From: Bacteroidota bacterium
Lineage (GTDB): Bacteria > Bacteroidota > Bacteroidia > Chitinophagales > UBA10324
Length of the DNA: 33,930 nt
NCBI GenBank assembly: GCA_014190575.1
Contig: BJGQ01000036.1
Span: 1-33,930 of the forward strand
Direction of reading: 5' to 3'
Below the pieces are notes generated by a model that worked only from the letters and a program-made list of their open reading frames with translations, was not told the DNA's origin and did not search any database. The translations under genes were made by a program, and so were the position numbers. Below, in pieces: positions 31,255-33,930 of this stretch (positions within the stretch are counted from its first letter, which is position 1; each line of letters begins with the position of its first letter).

Positions 31255-31821
31255 ATGGAAAAACTGAAAAAATTTATTTCGCAATTTGTAACACTCACAC
31301 CCGATGAGTTGCAGGAAGTTTATAAATTTTTTTCTCCGCATGAATTAAAACACGGCGAATACTTTGTGAAGGAAGGAAAAGTTGGGAGGCAACTTGCGTT
31401 CATACAAAGTGGCTACATGCGCAAGTACATCAATGCATCCGAAGGCGAAGAAACCATTCACCTTTCGCCACCGGGCGAATTCATCATTCCGTATTACAGT
31501 TTTTTTTCGCAGCAACCTTCGCACGAAAATCTGCAGGCGGTTACTGATTGCGAGTTGCTGGTGATTCCGTATCAGTCGGTTGAGAATCTTTATTCGCAAC
31601 ATCCGAAGCTGGAACGATTGGGAAGATTAATTATGCAGCATCACATTTTATTAAAAGAAGAAAGAGTGATTTCGTTTGTGCGCCAGACTACCGAGGAGCG
31701 TTACACTTCTTTAATGGAAAAACACGCCGACTATTTTCAGTTTATTCCGCTGCAATACATCGCATCTTATCTTGGAATGACTCCTGAAACGCTGAGCAGG
31801 ATTAGGGCGAAGAAGAAATAG
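31255..31821 (+). CDS. Crp/Fnr family transcriptional regulator
   Basis: The 188-residue product has a cyclic-nucleotide-binding-type beta-roll (about residues 10-125; KHGEYFVKEGKVGRQLAFIQ and LSPPGEFIIPYYSFF) and a C-terminal winged helix-turn-helix with the recognition segment IASYLGMTPETLSRIRAKKK. The protein ends right after the recognition helix, so the wing is missing or very short, as is common in Bacteroidota members. Residues that bind cAMP in Crp are not obviously conserved, so the effector is unknown. The ATG at 31255 is chosen over a TTG two codons upstream. Confidence 0.92.
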   Translation: MEKLKKFISQFVTLTPDELQEVYKFFSPHELKHGEYFVKEGKVGRQLAFIQSGYMRKYINASEGEETIHLSPPGEFIIPYYSFFSQQPSHENLQAVTDCELLVIPYQSVENLYSQHPKLERLGRLIMQHHILLKEERVISFVRQTTEERYTSLMEKHADYFQFIPLQYIASYLGMTPETLSRIRAKKK

Positions 31822-31901
31822 AATACAAATACATTTTACTGGGAGTTATAGGAGTTAGGGAAAAGGAGTTGTAAGAGTTTTTTGATTTATTTGGTTGATG
31901 A

Positions 31902-32090
31902 AAATGTGAGGGGAGACATGAAATATTGATGTTGAAATGATAAATATGGATCTTAGGAAGGTAAGTATAGTTCTTCCGAAATGAAGTATAGTTCGGCGGA
32001 TGTGAAATATGGTTCTTCCGATGTGAAGTATGGTTCGGCGGATGTGAAATATGAGTCTGGTGATGCGAAGTATGGGTTACGATAAGTGCA
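31902..32090. repeat. 21-bp minisatellite with 42-bp higher-order period
   Basis: Nine head-to-tail 21-base units run from 31902. The clearest five are at 31965-32069; the outer ones (31902-31964 and 32070-32090) are degenerate but in phase. Units alternate between a TTCTTCCGA core (31965, 32007) and a TTCGGCGGA core (31986, 32028), giving a 42-base higher-order unit. The unit length is a multiple of three. The rest of the 31822-32223 spacer holds a degenerate GGAGTTATAGGAGTTAGGG stretch (31842-31880) and a TGCAAC-AAAG-GTTGCA hairpin (32182-32197). Confidence 0.85.
31981..32085 (+). CDS. Possible small heptapeptide-repeat ORF (34 aa)
   Basis: An ATG at 31981 opens a frame through the minisatellite to TAA at 32083. 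The product is MKYSSADVKYGSSDV followed by more KYGSADV-like heptads (KYESGDA, KYGLR at the end). Every unit keeps Lys-Tyr at the same place, and no stop interrupts the five best units, which could reflect selection on protein or merely a stop-free repeat unit. There is no recognisable ribosome site or promoter, and an in-frame TAG lies just upstream (31952-31954). It may be a remnant of a longer repeat protein or non-coding. Confidence 0.25.
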   Translation: MKYSSADVKYGSSDVKYGSADVKYESGDAKYGLR

Positions 32091-32223
32091 TAATGGATGC
32101 TTGGATGCGAGTATTTTTTGCAGTAATGTTGATTATTCGAATTTTAATGCAGATTTTTACTGTTTAAATACTCCAAACAGGTGCAACAAAGGTTGCATTG
32201 AGCATTACAATAAATGATTAAAC

Positions 32224-32466
32224 ATGAGAAAGATTACTAAGGAAGAAGCTGAAAAGTTTGTGACACAACGGGCGAGCACTACTCCAATACGGAGTGCTGC
32301 TGAAGGGTTGAAGCCGGGTGAGATTTTATTAATTGAATTGAATGACTGGCAACAAAAAAAGGGACCTTATTATATGCTGAAGAAGATTGAAAAACTTTTT
32401 GGGTATAAATATGATTGCAAAAAAATATCGAGTGGTGATGGATGGATTGTGGAGCGAGTGAGTTGA
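32224..32466 (+). CDS. Small hypothetical protein (80 aa)
   Basis: The 80-residue product MRKITKEEAEKFVTQRAS... is hydrophilic and probably cytoplasmic. It has a helical start, a central strand pair (GEILLIELNDWQQKKGPYYM) and a basic middle (LKKIEKLFGYKYDCKKIS), and ends GDGWIVERVS. The mix of Trp/Tyr and Lys would suit a small nucleic-acid or protein-binding domain, but I recognise no family. Codon usage is like that of ordinary genes. A hairpin at 32501-32522 follows. It is isolated between the minisatellite and another unknown gene. Confidence 0.6.
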   Translation: MRKITKEEAEKFVTQRASTTPIRSAAEGLKPGEILLIELNDWQQKKGPYYMLKKIEKLFGYKYDCKKISSGDGWIVERVS

Positions 32467-32500
32467 TGATTTAAATTTTATTTCTTGAAAGAAAAAATTT

Positions 32501-32522
32501 CGGTGCGTGAGGAAACGCACCG
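32501..32522. terminator. Strong hairpin after the small hypothetical gene
   Basis: CGGTGCGT (32501-32508) pairs with ACGCACCG (32515-32522) around the loop GAGGAA. On the plus strand the following bases are AGGCGAAAATTTT, a weak T-tract. On the minus strand it is followed by AAATTTTTTC, a better one. Confidence 0.55.
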
Positions 32523-32561
32523 AGGCGAAAATTTTAACTAACACTCAAAAACAATTTTATA

Positions 32562-33104
32562 ATGGAAATCTTTTTCAGCTTTTTAATTTTAGGAGTATTT
32601 CTTTTTTTAATCATCGGACTCATTTCACCAAAGACTGGACTTTTCTGGATGAGTGGTGAAAGAACAAGAGGGAAAGCAGGATTGATTTATGGAATTGCTT
32701 TATTAGCATCAATTCTTGCATCGGGAGTTGTTAAGACGAGAACAGAAAAAAAATTGCCTAAAAAACAATTACTCTTCAAAGAGTTTGTTTCATACTATGA
32801 AAAACCTTATTCAAAAAAGGGATATGAAAACTTAAAAGTATTTTACTATGGTTTGTATTTAAATCTGCCAAATGACACAACCGGAATTGCAAATGAAATG
32901 GTTGAATATCTAAAACAGAAGAAATACAATGATGGTGATGTAATACATGTTTGGGTATTTACTGATAGTACAATAATTCCAAAATCATTTTCAGGTGATT
33001 GGTCAACACCAAAAAGCAGAAGTAAATGTTTTGCTCATATTGGTAGACTCAGCAACGGAAATATTTCTTATGATTACGATATGCTTGGAGAATTTAAGAG
33101 GTAA
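32562..33104 (+). CDS. Hypothetical membrane-anchored protein (180 aa)
   Basis: The 180-residue product begins with a hydrophobic helix (MEIFFSFLILGVFLFLIIGL), then a basic loop (GERTRGKAG) and a second hydrophobic segment (LIYGIALLASILASGVV). A soluble alpha/beta domain follows (from about residue 65: KKLPKKQLLFKEFVSYYEKP, then DVIHVWVFTDSTIIPKSF). The charge pattern suggests two membrane helices with the soluble domain on one face. I recognise no domain. It lies between a hairpin and a REP-type element, in accessory-looking DNA. A hairpin with 10-base arms follows 14 bases after its stop. Confidence 0.62.
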   Translation: MEIFFSFLILGVFLFLIIGLISPKTGLFWMSGERTRGKAGLIYGIALLASILASGVVKTRTEKKLPKKQLLFKEFVSYYEKPYSKKGYENLKVFYYGLYLNLPNDTTGIANEMVEYLKQKKYNDGDVIHVWVFTDSTIIPKSFSGDWSTPKSRSKCFAHIGRLSNGNISYDYDMLGEFKR

Positions 33105-33117
33105 AAAAAATTTAATT

Positions 33118-33140
33118 GTGCTCAATTTGCAATTGAGCAC
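33118..33140 (+). terminator. Perfect 10-bp hairpin after the hypothetical membrane protein gene
   Basis: GTGCTCAATT (33118-33127) and AATTGAGCAC (33131-33140) pair perfectly around TGC. The following TTATAAAC is only weakly T-rich, so it may be a terminator or an mRNA end-protector. Confidence 0.55.
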
Positions 33141-33209
33141 TTATAAACTCACGCACTTATTTCAATTCCGTGATATGAATACCGTAACCCAAAGTCAAAA
33201 TCTTTTTAT

Positions 33210-33276
33210 TTCCCGCAGGGAATTAATATTGGTAGAAAAAAAAATACGACAGATTCCTTCGTCCCGTAGGGACGAA
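33210..33276. repeat. Left double-hairpin (REP/REPIN-like) repeat of the transposase
   Basis: The outer hairpin TTCCC-GCA-GGGAA (33210-33222) is followed by AATATTGGTAG and an A-run, then the inner hairpin TTCGTCCC-GTA-GGGACGAA (33258-33276). The whole block is an inverted, diverged copy of 33765-33833. It ends 25 bases before the transposase ATG. Confidence 0.85.
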
Positions 33277-33301
33277 ACCTAACCGAAGAAAACAATTTCT
33301 T

Positions 33302-33763
33302 ATGGCAAATACATTCACGCAAATTCATTTACAATTCATCTTCGCAGTAAAATATCGTGAAGGATTAATCGGTTCTTCATGGAAGAATAATTTATATAAG
33401 TACATAACCGGTATCGTGCAAAATCACAATCACAAAATGCTTGCAATTAATGGAATGGCTGACCATGTTCATCTTCTGATTGGTATGCGACCAACGCAAT
33501 CCATTTCGGAACTCATGCAAGAAGTAAAAGGTGATTCTTCAAAATGGATAAATGAAAATAAATATGTGAGAGGGAGGTTTGAATGGCAGGAAGGATATGG
33601 TGCTTTTTCTTACGGAAAATCTCAGGTGCCGAATGTGATTGCGTACATTCAAAATCAAGAAATACATCATCAGAAAAAAAGTTTTGTTGAGGAGTATATG
33701 GCTTTTATAAAAAAGTTTGAAATTGAGTATGATGAAAAATATATTTTTAAAATGCCGGAATAG
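33302..33763 (+). CDS. REP-associated tyrosine transposase (Y1/IS200-like, RAYT)
   Basis: The 153-residue product is a single-strand HUH transposase of the Y1 type. The metal-binding His-x-His is H55-V56-H57 (GMADHVHLLIGM). The likely catalytic tyrosine is Tyr115 in NVIAYIQNQEIHH. The start TQIHLQFIFAVKYRE is the family's usual first strand. Length (about 150) matches IS200-like transposases and RAYTs, and no tnpB or second gene is present. It is flanked on both sides by inverted double-hairpin repeats, as for RAYT/REP pairs rather than classic IS200. It is complete with no frameshift, so it may be active. Confidence 0.92.
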   Translation: MANTFTQIHLQFIFAVKYREGLIGSSWKNNLYKYITGIVQNHNHKMLAINGMADHVHLLIGMRPTQSISELMQEVKGDSSKWINENKYVRGRFEWQEGYGAFSYGKSQVPNVIAYIQNQEIHHQKKSFVEEYMAFIKKFEIEYDEKYIFKMPE

Positions 33764-33764
33764 T

Positions 33765-33833
33765 TTCGACCCTACGGGACGAATGATGTTGTGATGTTTT
33801 TTTTCTACCGATATTTTGTTCCTAACGGAACAA
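33765..33833. repeat. Right double-hairpin (REP/REPIN-like) repeat of the transposase
   Basis: The inner hairpin TTCGACCC-TAC-GGGACGAA (33765-33783, one mismatch) begins two bases after the transposase stop. A T-run, CTACCGATATT and the outer hairpin TTGTTCC-TAAC-GGAACAA (33816-33833) follow. As the reverse complement, this matches the left block closely in order, spacing and sequence. Confidence 0.85.
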
Positions 33834-33850
33834 TAAAAGTGTATGCGTGT

Positions 33851-33919
33851 GAGCGTGATTTTATTCCTCAGACCAAACCCAATTTTTGAGGTTTGACTTT
33901 GACTGTTACACTGACGCTC
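33851..33919. repeat. Nested inverted repeats near the right edge
   Basis: GAGCGT (33851-33856) pairs with ACGCTC (33914-33919), and CCTCA (33866-33870) with TGAGG (33887-33891). This could be a weak structure or the start of another element, but the window ends here and no gene is visible. Confidence 0.3.
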
Positions 33920-33930
33920 CATCAAAAAAA

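Noticed and set aside
33539-33925. Minus-strand 128-codon frame overlapping the transposase
   Set aside because: It overlaps the transposase gene antisense and extends through the right hairpin repeat; no start signal or protein pattern is visible.

Overview
The window is a chromosomal stretch of a Bacteroidota bacterium, probably from the Chitinophagales/Sphingobacteriales side of the phylum. Three things point there. Several genes have the phylum-specific promoter element TAnnTTTG upstream, and Shine-Dalgarno sites are generally not evident. The gene families fit: secreted M1 and M48 peptidases, a Big_5 lipoprotein, LytTR regulators and an RRM protein. Most of the window is AT-rich. No rRNA, tRNA or CRISPR array was seen. 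The assignment below genus-group level is inference.

Layout. 1-2092 (minus strand) holds the end of a phenylacetate-degradation operon (paaA, then paaB running off the left edge) and a TetR regulator whose promoter carries a palindrome fitting the published PaaR operator. 2162-7580 holds a GNAT acetyltransferase and the rimP-nusA-infB operon, with a terminator-like hairpin in its leader. 7779-11519 holds a biotin carrier protein diverging from an M1 aminopeptidase lipoprotein and a gamma-carbonic-anhydrase-like protein. 11553-18016 (minus) is a signalling block: a membrane hybrid histidine kinase with its own receiver and Hpt domains, a CheY-like receiver, a pseudo-receiver with Glu at the phospho-acceptor site, a LytTR regulator and an Ig-like lipoprotein.

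18142-24267 holds a metallo-beta-lactamase/double-rhodanese protein, a small lipoprotein, a 500-base AT-rich spacer with DnaA-box-like sites, a meaB / anti-sigma / ECF sigma operon, and an O-antigen ligase-like plus glycosyltransferase pair. 24290-29357 holds an RRM protein with a strong promoter, an NtrC-type activator lacking its DNA-binding domain, and a translationally coupled pair of a secreted M48 protease and a small exported protein. 29426-31821 is ordinary housekeeping: YqeY-like, CvpA, PabA/TrpG and a Crp/Fnr regulator. 31822-33930 is accessory DNA: a 21-bp minisatellite that can be read as heptapeptide repeats, two unrecognised small genes, and a REP-type tyrosine transposase flanked by inverted double-hairpin repeats.

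How the parts fit. Paa enzymes, a biotin carrier protein and MeaB suggest acyl-CoA metabolism through methylmalonyl-CoA, although the window lacks the carboxylase and mutase themselves. The strongest candidates for something undescribed are the transposase with its inverted double-hairpin flanks, the terminator-like rimP leader, the phosphorelay block with its pseudo-receiver, and the M48 protease/exported protein pair.
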